From the NCBI GenBank assembly GCA_943788095.1, contig CALSOZ010000007.1, positions 1 to 64,000 on the forward strand: 64,000 nt of DNA. The letters run 5' to 3'. The notes under the pieces were generated by a model, which worked only from the letters and a program-made list of their open reading frames with translations, searched no databases and was not told the DNA's origin. Below, piece by piece: positions 41,017-56,000 of the stretch. The stretch comes from an uncultured Flavobacteriaceae bacterium (GTDB lineage Bacteria > Bacteroidota > Bacteroidia > Flavobacteriales > Flavobacteriaceae). Position 1 is the first letter of the stretch. Every line of letters begins with the position of its first letter. Made by a program: the position numbers and the translations under genes.

Positions 41017-44000
41017 TTATTTTATAAGCATCAGTTGACCTGTTTTCTCAACAACTTCTCCTTCAATAGTTGTTGCGATTACGAAGTATTTATAATTACC
41101 GTTTATAGGCTCCTCATTTCCTTTTTCTAAACCATTCCACCCCCAATCTGGATCCAAGGCATTAACTTCCGAAGTAATTTCGTAAACAATATTACCCCAG
41201 TTGTCATATACAAACATGGACACTTCAGTAAAGCCAATTAATGACGCTCTAAACAAATCGTTTATTCCATCATTGTTTGGTGAGAAGGCTGTTGGTGTCA
41301 TAATATTTGCACCTCGACCTACACTGATGATTTGAGTTTCGACTCGTGAACAGCCAAGACTATTAAAGACGGTGAGCGTTACTGTATACACACCATCAAT
41401 TGTATAGGAATGAAAGACCGTTTTAAAACTATCTCCGTCAGAGTTAGGAACTGTGTCTTCTGGATTAAAAAACACTTTAAAAGGGGAGTTATCTCCAAAG
41501 TCCCAGACAATATAATCATATTCAGCAGGAATATTATTTAGATCGACTGTATTGGTAAACTCAATACTTTCATTAACATCGATTGCATTATAGGTCACAA
41601 AGTTAAGGGAAGTATATTCGAAGCCTGGGGATTCAATTGGTGTACTCACAGAAATCGTATTCCAACAGTCTTGATCGTTTTTAACTTTGATGATCCCTGA
41701 AGGAGCCGTTGGGTTATTGATTGCTAATTCATACATTGAATCTCCTAAGTACAGGTGAGGTACTAAAACATTATTGTAATAGAACGCCAAGCTTGGGTCC
41801 AAACTAGCCACTTTGATTCTAACATTTCCTGGAGCGTCCGCACATAACGAATCATCTAATTCTACCGATTCAATGGTCAGTGAACTGTAATCAAATATTG
41901 TAAACAAATAAGGCACTGATGTACATGAATTACTATCTTCAATTGTTAAATAGTACAATCCAGCCCTTAGGTCACAAATATTAAAATAATTATTATTAGC
42001 AACGGTTATTGGCGTTAATGTCTCTGAAGAAGGATCTAGATACTCCAGCAAGAAACTTGTATAAATTCCTGTACCTCCTGTGAAATCAAAATCTGCACAG
42101 CCTAAACTTCCATTACAAGTAACATTAGACGTTGAAAGTAATGAGATTTCAACAGGTTGAACATCAGCAATAACATACGATTTTGTTGGGATCGCACAGC
42201 CTAAACTATCCGTTCCAGAAATTGTATAAACTCCAGGTTCAAGCCCCGTAATTGTGGCTTGATTTTGCTGAAATCCGTTAGGTCCAGACCATTTAATAGC
42301 ATACAAACCACCGACACTTGCTCCGCCTCTAATATCAATTGAAATCGAACCATCATTTTCGCCAGTACAAGAAACTTGAGTGACTTGTTCATCAAAAAAT
42401 GCAATAGGCGTTGAGACCTTTATCACACCTGTTTTTATTCGAGCACACGGCAAGGTTGTAATTGCATAGTTAAATTCTCCTGATTCTATTGGCGTTCCAG
42501 AAATAACAAGCTGACCTGTGGTGACATCAAAAACAGGATTTATGCCTATTGGTAACCCTGTTACAGTCACGCCAGTCGCACCAGTTAAGGTATAGACTAT
42601 TGGCGTAATCGGTGCACTAAAATTCGACTGACACAATAACTGATCATCGGTTCCTACAGCCGATGTTAGTTCTATTGAAACATTCGTATTTATATTTGTT
42701 ACCGAAAATAATTGTGTCGCAACACAACCTGTGGTTACTATATTAAAATTGAAAGTTCCAAAGCCAACGGGTGTTCCTGAAACTGTATATACTCCCGTTC
42801 CTGCATCATAGTCTAGGACTAGATTATCGGGTAGATTAACCGTTTCAATCCCTGTAGCACCACCGCCAATCGTAAATGTAATTGGTTCAATACTTCCACT
42901 TTGACAAATGGCTTGATTGATCGTACTTACGTCACTTGTGACCGTTATTGTAGCCTCTTGTCTAACCTCTAGTGTAAATGATTCCGATTTCGAAATACCA
43001 CAGGAACCGATAGTCGTGACGATGAAATTTTGGGCAACACTCATAAAGTTTGTTGGTGTTCCAGAAATAGTTATAATTCCTGAATTAACAGCATAGTTAA
43101 CTCCCTGTGGTAACGCTGGTGAAATAGTGACATCATCTACTCCTGGAGATACTAAGAATACAACCGGATCAATTGGTGAATTCTGACACGTAATTTGAGT
43201 GTTATTTGTTGAAATAAATGATATATCCTGATCTGGATTCACAGTAATAACGCCTGTCATTGTATTGCTACAACCCGTTCCAGAACTAATTGAATAGTTG
43301 TAGACACCACTTTGTGTCGGGGCACCAGAAATAATTCCAGTTGTAGGGTTAAAAGTAACCCCAGGAATTGTTGGAGTCATTACCAATGTAGCCGTTGTCG
43401 GAGAAATTGCATATTGAATTGGGGATGCAAAAGCACTTCCCTCACAAACGATTGGATCTGGATTTCCAGAAACTAATGAAATGATAGAATTCTCTTTTAT
43501 TTCAATCGTGCCACCATAGGTGTCTGCACTACAAATTCCAAAAGAATTAACTGTATAATTGAAAGTCCCTATCTCACATGAAGCACCAGAAATGGTTAAA
43601 ATGTTTGATGCAATCGACCACGTAATTCCAACAGGCATTCTTGGTGTAAATTGAACATCTCCACCTGTTGCGCCACCTCCTAAATTGTAAGATATTGGTG
43701 CAAGTGTGTCACATTCACATAACTCTTGATCGATTGTAGTTGGTGTTAACTCTGTAATGACATCATTTGAATTGACAATAATAGTGCCGCCATAGGTAGA
43801 GTTACATCCATTGGTCGAACCTGCTGTATTAACGACATAGTTAAAAGTTCCCGAACTGGTTGGACTTCCACTGATTGTTAAAAGGTTGAGTGCTGAGTCA
43901 AAAGAAGGTGTTAATCCTGAAGGTAACCCTGTCACAAACGCGCTTGTGGCTGAGCCACCGATATCAAAAACAATAGGAGCAATCGCCGTGTCTTGACACA

Positions 44001-47000
44001 CAACTTGACTGACCGTGCTTGAATCCTGCGGTATAATCGTGCCTTGCTCCTGAACATCAACAAAAGCCTCATTTGGTAACGTAATATTAGTGGACGTACA
44101 AGCCGTTGGAATTGATGAATCTGACACACTTAATAGCGTAATTACATTAGTACCAGAATTAATTGTTGATACAGAAATTGTTGCAGTATTTGAGGTTCCA
44201 CTTGAAACGACTTGCTGAACTGGATCTGAGTTTATTTGATATGTAAACGTATAGGGTGCCGTTCCATTTGATCCTTCAAAAGTGATAAATGGCGGTGTAT
44301 CATTCTCACAAACCAGATAATTATTTAATCCAGAAATCGTCGCCACAGGACTAGGACTCACAGAAATTAAGAATGTTTCTGTTGAATCACAAGTCTGTCC
44401 AGCATTCGAATAGGATGCTGTTACAGTAATCGTTGCGGTTTGTAGCGTTGCCCCTGAGTTGACCGCTATAAATGGTAAGATATTTCCTGAACCGCTAGGC
44501 GCAAGTCCAATAGATGTATTATTATTAATCCAAGAATAATTTACGGTCCCACCTGTATTATTAGATGAAAAATTAACTGCTGCAGTCGTCATTCCGTCAC
44601 ATAATGACTGATCGGCTGGAGGATTGATATCCAATACTGGATTCACGGTGATTAGGAACTCTTTTGAAGTTCCATTACATGCCTCCCCGTCATACGTGAA
44701 TATTGGAGTCACTGTGATTGTAGACACATTAGGAGACAATCCAGTATTTAGTGCCGTAAAGGGCAAAATAGTTCCTGATCCACTCGCTCCTAAGCCTGTA
44801 CTTGTATTGTTATTCGTCCAAGTATAAGTCGTCGTTCCAAGCGTGTTTAAAGTATTAAAATTAATTTCCGTTGTGAGCCCAGCTGTACAAATGGTCTGAT
44901 CTATAGGCTGAATCACATGAGCACTCGGATTCACCGTGATTGTAAATGTTTCGGTAGCCCCAACACATGATACAGAATCATTTGTATATGTTGGAGTTAC
45001 TGTAATTGTTGCCACAATTGGAGAAAAACCAGTATTAACCGCTGTGAAAGACCCAATATTATCTGTTCCATTTGCAACTAATCCAATCGTAGAATTATTA
45101 TTTTCCCAAGTATAGGTGGTTGTTCCACCTAAATTATTAGAAGAAAAGCTTACTAAGTTGGTATTTTCTCCGTTACATAAAACTTGAGAAATTGGTACGT
45201 TCAATTCTGCAGTTGGGTTGACCGTGATTGTAAATGTTTTTGGAAGCCCCGAACAGCTAACGCCAGCATAGTTATAAACTGGAGTCACCACTATAGATGC
45301 TACAACTGGAATATTTCCATTGTTAACAGCAATAAAAGAAGGGATATTTCCAATCCCTGAAGCAGCTAAGCCGATACTTGGATTATTATTATTCCACTCA
45401 TAAGTCGTAGCTCCTGAATTATTGGCCGAAACAAAATTCACAGAGGGAGTGGAATCCGTATTACAGACCGTTACACTTGTAGGTAAAACAACATCAGCTG
45501 AAGGATTGACCGTAATTGAAAAAGTTAATATTGAGCCTACACAACTGACACCTCCATTTGAAAAAGTTGGTGTTACTTGTATCGTAGCAACCGAAGGAAT
45601 TAAACCCGAATTAGTTGCCGTGAACGATGGGATGTTACCAACGCCACTAGCACCTAAACCGATTGCTATATTGTTATTTGTCCAAGCATAAGTGGTCGTC
45701 CCACCTGTATTATTAGAATTAAAATTATAAAAGAATGCATCGCCATCGCAAATCACTTGTGCGAGGGGTTGAATCAATTCAGATTCTGGATTCACTGTGA
45801 TTGTAAATGTTTTAGAAACGCCTTCACAACTTTCGCCACCAAACTCATAGGATGGAGTTACTGTAATAGTTCCGATTGCAGTTGCGTTTGTAGTATTTGA
45901 AGCCACAAAGGATGGTATCGGACCTGTTCCTGAAGCACCTAATCCAATACTTGGATTAGAATTAGTCCATGAAAAGGTCGTCGTTCCGATGGTGTTGTTC
46001 GTCGTAAAGTTGACTACTGATGTAGTGTCGCCATTACAAACAACTTCAGAAACTGGCTGAACTACCTGGCCTGAGGGATTGACTGTAATCGTAATCGTTT
46101 CTGAGGGTCCAGAACAGGACAAGCCATCATTTGTAAAGTTAGGAGTCACTGTTATATTGGCTACTACTGGAGTTCCAGTCAAATTGGATGCTATAAACGT
46201 TGGAATACTTCCCGTTCCTGAAGCTGGCAAACCAATACTCGTATTCGAATTTGACCAAGTATAGGTTGTAAGACCTACTGTATTAACAGTCGTAAATGTT
46301 AGACTCGTAGAATCTCCGTTACATACTGTCTGCGGGGCTTGAGCGTTTACTTGTGCAACTGGATTGACCGTAATCGTATACGTTTCTGAAGGTCCAGTAC
46401 AAATGACCCCTCCATTATCATAAAAAGGCGTGACTGTGATAGTGGACACAACTGGTGCCGTTCCAGAATTGGTGGCGGTAAAAGTAGGAACATCTCCTGT
46501 ACCGCTACTTATGTTTAAACCTGTCGACAAATTATCATTTGTCCACGAATATGTTGTTGTCCCCATCGTGTTTGATGAACTAAAGCTAGTGCTGCCTACA
46601 GAATCACCATCGCAAAACACTAAAGAAACGGGTTGATTAACCTGTGCAGAAGGATTGACCGTGATTGTGAAATTTTCAACGGCTCCTGTACAACTTTGAC
46701 CGTTATGCGTATACGTTGGAGTGACCGACAGACTTGCAACGATTGGTGAGTTGCTAGTATTAATCGCTGTGAATGTAGAAATATCGCTGGTACCCGATGT
46801 AGGAATTCCAATACTAGGTGTGTTATTCGTCCATGCATACGTAGTGGTACCTACACTATTTAAAGTGTTAAAGGTTACTACTGTTGAATCGCCTTCACAA
46901 AGCGTTTGTGATGTTGGAGCAATCATATTTGCATTAGGATTAACCGTAATTGTAAACACTTTATTTGGGCCTTCACAATCGACGCCATTAAAACTAAATG

Positions 47001-50000
47001 TTGGTGTTACTTGAATTGTTGAAGTGATAGGAGTCGTTCCTGTATTTGTCGTCGAAAATGTGATCGAAGACCCAACCCCACTAACAGCCGTCAATCCAAT
47101 AGCAGTATTGCTATTTGTCCACTCATATGTGGTCGTACCAACAGTATTTGAAGTATTAAAGTTAATAACCGCAACATCGGATTCACAAAAGACTTCATTT
47201 GAAGGTTGATCTACTTCAGCAGTAGGATTTACTGTAATCGAAAACGTTTCAGGATTTCCAGAACAAACTTGTCCGTTGTATGTAAACGTTGGAGTTACAG
47301 TGATGTTTGCAACTTGTGGTATCGTGCTAGTATTGATAGCGGTAAAAGGAGCAATATTACCTGTTCCTGCGGCCAATATAGAACCAATAGTCGTATTACT
47401 ATTAGTCCAAGAATAAGTTGTTGTCCCTAATGTCGTAAGTGTCGAAAAGTTGATGGCTGATATCAAATCGCCTGCACAGACCGTTGAAGATCCGATCGGA
47501 TCCACTTGAGCGGATGGATTCACTGTAATTGTAAACGTCTTTGATGGTCCAGTACAAGAAAGCCCTCCGTGATCAAACGTTGGCGTCACCGTGATGGTCG
47601 CTACTTGTGGAGTACCCGTAGAATTTAGTGCTGTAAATGAACTTATATCACCAGTTCCATTGGCAGTTGCAATCCCAATATTAACATTGTCATTCGTCCA
47701 ATTATAAGTCGTTGTGCCAACCGTATTTAAGGTTGTAAAATTAATGGTTGGTACTATTTCGCCTTCACAAAGTAAAAGAGATGTCGGTTGATTTATTTGA
47801 GCCGATGGATTGACTGTTATCGTAAATGTCTCAGGAGATCCAGCACAATCTTTACCATTGAAGGTATAGGTTGGTGTGACAACAATCGTTGCAACTTGTG
47901 GGATCGTAGATGAATTCGTGGCCACAAATGATCCGATATCGGTAGAACCCGATGCCACTAAGCCAATGCTCGTATTATCGTTCGTCCAACTATAGGACGT
48001 TGCACCTGAACTATTTGAAGTTGTAAATATGATTGACGTCGTACTGTCTCCATTACACACTACTTCCGACGAAATTGAATTGACTTGAGCCGCTGGATTT
48101 ATTGTGATTGTAAACGTTTTTGTAGGACCTGTACAAGAGATTCCTTCGTTATCAAACGTTGGCGTCACCACTATATTTGCAATTTGACTGACAGAAGAGG
48201 TATTGGTCATTGTAATACCCGAAATATCACCTGAACCTGTTGATGGCAATCCTATTGAAGGATTATTATTGGCCCACGTATACCCTGAAATGCCTCCAGT
48301 ATTAGTCGTATCAAAATCCACATTCAAGATTTCCCCCACACATAAATTCTGTGCAATTGGTTGATCAACATTTGGTTCTGGATTCACAACAACATCAAAT
48401 GTAATTGGATCTCCAGTACATCCAGCTAAATTTGCAGGCAGTAATGCTGAATATACCACTGTGATTGGAGCAGTTGTAACATTAGTTAAAACTTCACTTA
48501 TCGTATCGACTCCACTACTTCCGGGTTCCGTAATTCCTGTAACACTCGCTCTAGTCCAATTAATACTTCCTGTGACATTGGAGGTTAACGTATGATTAAA
48601 TTGATCACCAGAGCAAATAGCTGCTACTGGAGTAGCCGAAGTTAGAATAGGATTCGGATCAACGTCAACTGTAATAGTTTCTGAATCACTACAACCATCT
48701 TCTGAAGTTAAAGTGATAATATAATTTACTGGAATTGTTACAGAACTTGTATTTGTTAGAACTTCGCTAATTATTCCTGTCCCAGATCCCGCAGTATTTG
48801 AAATTCCAGAAATGACTGCTCTAGTCCAACTGTAGGTTGTACTAGCTAATGCCGAAGTTGGTACATATTCAAAAGTTTCATCACTACAAATTGAAGGTGG
48901 AGTCAATGTACTCGTCAAAGTTGGTTGTGATTGAACTGTGATTGGTAGAGCTGCAGAAGAAGCTCCCAATCCACAAGAATTATTTCCTTGAACAGATAAA
49001 TTACCGGAAGTAGCTGAAGCAGCAAACGCAATAGAAATTGTATTGGTTAATGTAGATATAGTGCTTCCGTCAGGTAACGTCCATAAATAAGAATTTGTAT
49101 TTGGAATTACAGTCGTCGTATACACATGGGTCGATCCTTCACAGACCGTTTGTGTTCCAGAAACAATGCTCGTTGTAGGCAATTCGCTTATTGTGATTGG
49201 TAATGTAGAACTTGGTCCACTTCCACACCCATTAACGCCATTTACAGAAACATTCCCTGAGACAGCTGTAGGACCATAATCAACACTAATAGAATTGGTT
49301 CCTTGTCCAGAAACAATTGTTGCTCCAGTTGGCACTTGCCAATCATAGGTAATTACATTTGAATTTACAGGCACTGTATAAACAACGCCCAAGTTGCCCT
49401 GACAAATGGTGTTTAGACCTGAAATAGCTCCTAAATTTGGAATCGTACAATTGATAGTCAGCGTTACAGAATCTGAAACCGATTCTGTACTACAAGCGCC
49501 AACACCATCGGCTGTTAATGTTAAAACTTCTGGAGTACAACTGTTGCTAAACGACTCATACACAACAGGATTTCCTAGGTTAAAATTACCTGACAAACTT
49601 CCTGAAGTTGTCCAACTCACAGAACTCGCATTTGTAACATCTGTTCCTAGTATTGTAAAAGGAGCAATTGCTGTTCCTGGGATATAACATATCGCACCAT
49701 TATCGCCAGCTTCAACCGATGGAAGTGCCTGTGTGGTCACCGTAATTTCTTGAATGGCGTTGTCTGCACACACCCCTAATGGAGTGGCAACAAGACGAAG
49801 TCTTGTTACTACATTTGAAGGAATATCTGTTCCTAAGCCTGAAAAATAGACGTCATTTATCACTGATCCTGGGCCATCAATAATACTCCATGTTAGTGTA
49901 TCGTAATTGGTGCCAGATCCGTTTAATGTAATCCCAGTTGTCGTACTAACACATGTGCTAATATCAATTGCAGAAACCGTTGGATCCTTAATTATATTTA

Positions 50001-53000
50001 GTAACATAAAGCTACTGTTTACAGGACAACTACTATTTCCTGACCCTGTAATTGTGAGGTACACATAACCTCTGTTTATATCATCAATACTTGGATTATA
50101 TTCCGGATTAACAGCCGTTGGATCTGTGAATGAACCTGGCAAATAAGTGCCCGAAGACGTTCCATTACTATTTTCAGAACTGATCCATGTTACAGACGTC
50201 GCATTAGACGTTGCATCTAACAATGCGTACGAAGTATCTGATTCACAAACTGTTGCATTAACTCCTGCAAAGACCCCAACACCATCGGCGATGGTCACTT
50301 TCAGGACATCTGTAACAAACGTCCCACATGCAATATTAGACACTCTAATGGTTAAATACACATAGCCTAAATCGATATCATCTTGTGAGGGTGTATAACT
50401 CGGGTTGAGAATCGCATCGTTTGTAAATATTCCACTTACATAAGCACCCGAAGACGACCCATCACTGTTTTGTGAACTCGTCCATATTATAGTATTTGCA
50501 TTGGTTTCAGTTGTATTTACAATATTGATATTTGAACTTTCACAAACCGTAAAGTCTGCGCCAACCGTGACTGTTGGTTGTGACTGAATGGTGACGGTCA
50601 TCGTATCAAAAACAGCTCCTGTACATGGTGCAATACTTGTAGCGGTTAGCGTTAATGTAATAACCCCTGTTTCACTAATCCCAGGATTATATTTTGGAGT
50701 TAATGTATTGACTGTTGAAGCTTCAATACTTCCTGTTCCGTCATGAGACCAAGTAAACGTTGAAGCATTTGAAGTCGAAGCGCCATTTCCTGAAACGATG
50801 ATATCTTCGCCATCACAGAATAATAAAGAAGCCCCAGCTTCTACTTCTAATTTAGGTTGTAAATTAACGGTAATCGTTTCAGTTAGAACGGTTGTGCAAC
50901 CTGCTTCAGGGATGGTTTCTACTCTTAGTAAGACAAAACCATTCGCTATTTCATCCGCTGAGGGCGTAAAACTTGGTGTTTCGGAGTTCACATTTGTGAG
51001 GACGCCTGGTGTTCCAGAAGCTCCTGTAATATTTGTCCAAAGAATAGATGTAGCGTTGCTGACATCTATCAAATCTGGTAGTGTAAATGTCGCACCACAC
51101 ATTGATATTTCATTGGTTGATGCAGTGAGTGTTGTATCTTGATTGATATAGATGGTCATGGTATCCAAAACGGGGACTTGTGAACATGCAGCATTTGGCA
51201 TGGCTGAAAGCGTTAGAGTGACAGAAGTCGTGTCATCTGAACCGAGACTATATATTGGATTGATTAAACTACTAGAATAATCAAACGTACCGTTTCCTGA
51301 AGTGGACCATGTGATACTACTGTAATTGCTTGCAGTTGCAGAACTCAAAATGACATCTGTATCTTCACAAACATCAAAAATGTCTGTACCTGCGCTTACG
51401 ATTGGATTTGCGTAAATCGTTAAGACCATCGAATCTGTTGACGAAGCACACCCATTTGTAGAAGTTGCTGTGAGGTCAAACTGAATATCTTTAAACCCTG
51501 TCGCAGAATTAAAATCTGTTGGGCCTGGAATATAAATAGGTTGTAATGGATCTGCTGTTGTCTGAAGCGTTCCACTCCCATTTGAGGTGGTCCAGAAATA
51601 AGTTGTAGAAGCAACTGCATCGACTACCGAACCAACAAGTTGGTAAGACGCCGTTCCTTCACAAAGAATCGCATCGACTCCAGCATCAACTACTGGTGAT
51701 GGGTTAATTTCTAGATTAAAACTATCCGTTATCGAAACTGGACAAGCTCCAGTGCCTACTGCTGTTAAAGTCACCACAGCAGTTCCGGTTGCCCCAGCAT
51801 CTGAAGCAATAACCGGAGTTGTAGTACTTTCACCAGACAAAATCTGAGCTGGACCAGTAACACTCCACGTATATGTAAATTCATTTAAAACACTTGCCCC
51901 CACAACGGTATACGTTTCGGTGACACAGATAGTCGCATCAACTCCTGCATTGACCACAGGTTTTGCAATAATTTCTAATTGTACCGGACTTGAATCACTT
52001 GAACATGATCCGTTCGTTGAAGAAGCAGTTAAGATCAAATCTACTGTTCCAGTCTGTCCAGCAGCTGGTGTATAAATCGTAGCCAAATCATTATTTGGCG
52101 TAAACGTTCCCAATCCGTTAGAAGACGTCCATAGAACTGACGCATAATTAGAAGCGGAAATTTCCGAACTTGTAAGTGTTAGTGTTTCTCCTTCACAAAT
52201 AGTTCTTGAGGTAGGAACCACAACTAACGGACTTGGTGTAATGGTAATCGTTTTGGTATCGGTGTCTGTTGTATTACAAGAATCAAATCCATTGACCGTT
52301 AGTGTTAAAATGATGTCCCCTGTTGCGCCTAATGTGGGAACAATTATTGGGTTTAAATCGTTTTGAGTACCCGCTTGAATGGTCGCAGGCCCAGTTAGAG
52401 ACCAATTGATATTTGTTGAAACTGAATTGTCATAATTGTATGCAAACGCATCATTAACTTGGTAAGAAATCGTCCCTTCACAAATGGATATTGGACCCCC
52501 AGCCTCCGCGATTGGATTTTTTTCAATTAAGACTTCTAAGTCGTAAGTGGCGTCTGGACAATTCGTATTAGAAACGCCAGTCAACGTCAGTGTGACTCGT
52601 CCTAAACTTAAATCTAAAGCAGAGGGCGTATAAATGGTATTTAAATTGGTTGGATCTGCAAAACCTGAAGTTGATGTCGTAGAACTTGTTGACCAGGAAA
52701 TACTCGAAGAATCTGGTGCGAGTCCAACCAATGCAATTGTATCGTCTTCACAAATGGATGTTGGCGCCGTAAAGCTAACCGTTAGTTCTGGATCGAAGTT
52801 TAATGTAATGGTATCGGATACATCAAAGGCATTTCCACAATCTGCTTTGGCAAGCGCTGTGACTTTTAAGACAACCTGACCAGCAAGTATCTGTGGATTT
52901 GTGGGGGTAAACGTTGGATTTAATTCGGTTGGATTACTAAAACCTGCACTGCTTCCTGTACCATCTACGGTCCATAAAATAGATGCATAATCTGTAGCCG

Positions 53001-56000
53001 TTACACCAGAAATTACAAAAGGTTCTGAGCTACAGACTTCCTGAACTGAATCCACTACATCAACCGTTGGTTTAGGTTGAACGACCACTAAAAGCGTTTG
53101 AACAAAAGGTGCACATGTCGCCGTTGATGTGGACGTTAATTGGATCTCAAAATCATCCTCATTTCCAGGAAATTGATTGAACGTAGCGGTATCTGAATTT
53201 GCATTTATAAACGTTCCATGATTGCCATTAATTTCGGTCCATGCAAGTGTATTTCCATCTAAATTAAGGGCAGTCGCCGTATAGGGTTCTTCAGCACAAA
53301 CAGCTCCAAGAGAACTAATCGTTGCGTTTGGCGCTTGATCGATTGTGATTGTAATTTCTTCAAAATCAGTGGAAGAACAAGGCGCATTGCTCGTTGCGGT
53401 TAGGCGTAAGGTCACAAAGCCATTCGCAATATCTGCAGCATTAAATGTGTAAGAAGGGTTTAGATCTGTTGGGTTTGAAAAATCTCCCGTTCCAACTGGG
53501 TTTACACGAGTCCAATTTATTGTATTATTTGTGGGATCTTCAACAGAATTACCAGTTAAGTTATATTTCGATTGTGAACTACAAACAGTATCCGTGAGAG
53601 TCGTCATAGACACCACAGGAGTTTTAATCACATTCATCGTAAATTGTTGTGTGGTGGGTTCATCACAAGGTGTGATTCCGTCCACACTAATTTGTATCAC
53701 AACCGTATCGCTATCGGCTCCAGGTTCATAGGTTGGACTGGCGGTATTTCCAGCAGAAATAGTTCCCGTACCACTGATAATTGTCCAGTTAATTGTACTG
53801 GCGTTGTGATTCGTAAAAGTCGCTGTTAATGGTTTATCAACGCCTTCACAGAAAAAACCATCATCGGTAAAATTGATCGTCGCTAAAGGATCAATATTTA
53901 ATTTAAATGTTTCTATGATTTGAGTACTACATGGCGCAGTTGGATTTAACGTAAAAATTAAATTCACAAAACCAGTACCAATATCAGCAGACGAAGGCTC
54001 ATAAGATGGAGTTAAGGTGTTGGCTACTAATAATGTACCCGAACCAGATGATGTCCAACCGAATGTGTCAACAGAACTTTCATTATCTATAGAAACTGTT
54101 CCTGTTGGGATTGTATAACTTCCTTGTGATTCACAAATTGTGTCTTCGTTTGTTGTTAGAGTGACCACAGGATTTCTTGTAATCGTGTGAGTAATTAACT
54201 CCGAAATTGTTCCAACACATGGTGCAATTGCGTCTGCAGTAACGACTAATTCAACTAAGCCATTTGCAATTTCATTGGGACCAGGCGTGTATTCAGTGGT
54301 AATGTTATTAATGGATGCTGTAAAAGTTCCATCGCCTCCATTATTCGTCCAAACTAGGTTTGTAACATTGGTTTCTGTTGCATCAATAGTTGATATAATC
54401 GCTCCCTCACAAATATTTTGAGAAACACCTGGAAATAATATCGGACTTTCCTGAACAGGGATTCGAACCACTTCCACAACAGCGGCACCACAGGGTGCGT
54501 TTGGAGTGACGGTCAGGGTCAAATCTATATATCCGTTGTTTATATCTGTAGTACTTGGTGTAATTATTGGACTCAAGTTCGTCGGGTTTGCAATGGTGGT
54601 TCCAGTCCCTGTTGTTGACGTCCAAATAAAGGAATCTGCATCGGTAATCGTAGTACCTACTACTGCAACATTAGTTTCATCCTCACAAATTGGAGCTTGT
54701 GGCGTTACCACTACAACCGTTGGTGAATCCACAAAAGAAACAACCATTGAAGTGACTTCATCAGCCGTACATGGATCTAGTGCAACCGCTGTTAAAGTTA
54801 AGGTTACCGATCCATTAGCTAAATCGCCTGTTCCTGGATTATAAATTGGGTCTATAATATTAACAATGTCAGAATCAAAAGTTCCATCCCCTGCTCCATT
54901 GGACCAAACTAAATTATTAACCGTCGTTGTATCAAAACTAGCGGTGGTAATTTGGAACGGTAAATCACATTCTGTTAAGTCAACACCCGCATCAGCAACC
55001 GGTAAAACCTGAAATAAAAGATTGAAACTTTCGGTCACCTCAATTGCACATGGAGCAACAGAGTCAACAGTGATTGTTAAAGTCACATTGCCAGCCGCTA
55101 AATCGGCATTAGAAGGATTATAAATAGGATTCAAAGGATTTGCGGAAGCCGTAAAAACGCCGGTACCCGTGGTTTTCCAAACAATGGAATTAATATCGTA
55201 AGCCGTCGCTGGTGCAATGGACACTCCTCCAATTCCAAATGTATTTTGATCGATACAAATTGAAGTTGTTGGTGGAACCGTAATAACCGGTAATTTTTGT
55301 AAATCAAGCTGAATGGTGTCTGTAACTAAACCAACGCATGGCGCATTTGAATTTGCTTCAAGCGTAAGAATCACAAAACCTGTATCGTAATCTGTCGCAG
55401 AAGGTGTATACGTTTCTAATAAATTGTTCGGATTTGCTGTTGACCAAGTCCCTGTTCCTGAAGAAGACCAAGTAACCGTTGAATAATCAATAGCAGTCGC
55501 TTGATTGGTCACATAAAATGACGGTGCAAGTGCACCTTCACATAAACTTACTATTGGTGGCCCCGCATCTACAGTTGGTTTTTCAATAAAATTTAGTGTA
55601 ATTGTGTCTTGTGTTGAGGAATTACAATTTAAAGGCGTTCTAGAAGCGGTTAAGGTTAGTGTCACCACGCCGAGTTCATAATCGGCAGGTTGTGGAAAAT
55701 AGGTTGGTGTTTCAGTCGTTTCCAACCCTCCAAAATTACCGGTTCCTGAGGTTTCCCATAATAAGGTATCATAGTGATCTAAAACGATATTAGTAATCGG
55801 AAAGTTGGGTGTATCCACACACAAATTCACATTTGGATTGATAAACGTAATTTCTGGTATTTTGTTGATTGTCAGCTTCATTTGGTCGACTGCATCTGCG
55901 TTACAAGGAAAATTTTTAGTTCCTCGAATTGTTAAGATTACAGATCCAGAGCTTTTATCATTATCTCCAGGAGAATAAATTGGAGAAAGTGTATTTGCTC

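Noticed and set aside
44340-48410. Periodic ~290-bp repeats considered as a CRISPR or satellite array
   Set aside because: The period matches whole protein domains in a single frame, units are diverged at DNA level, and there are no short identical repeats with unique spacers.
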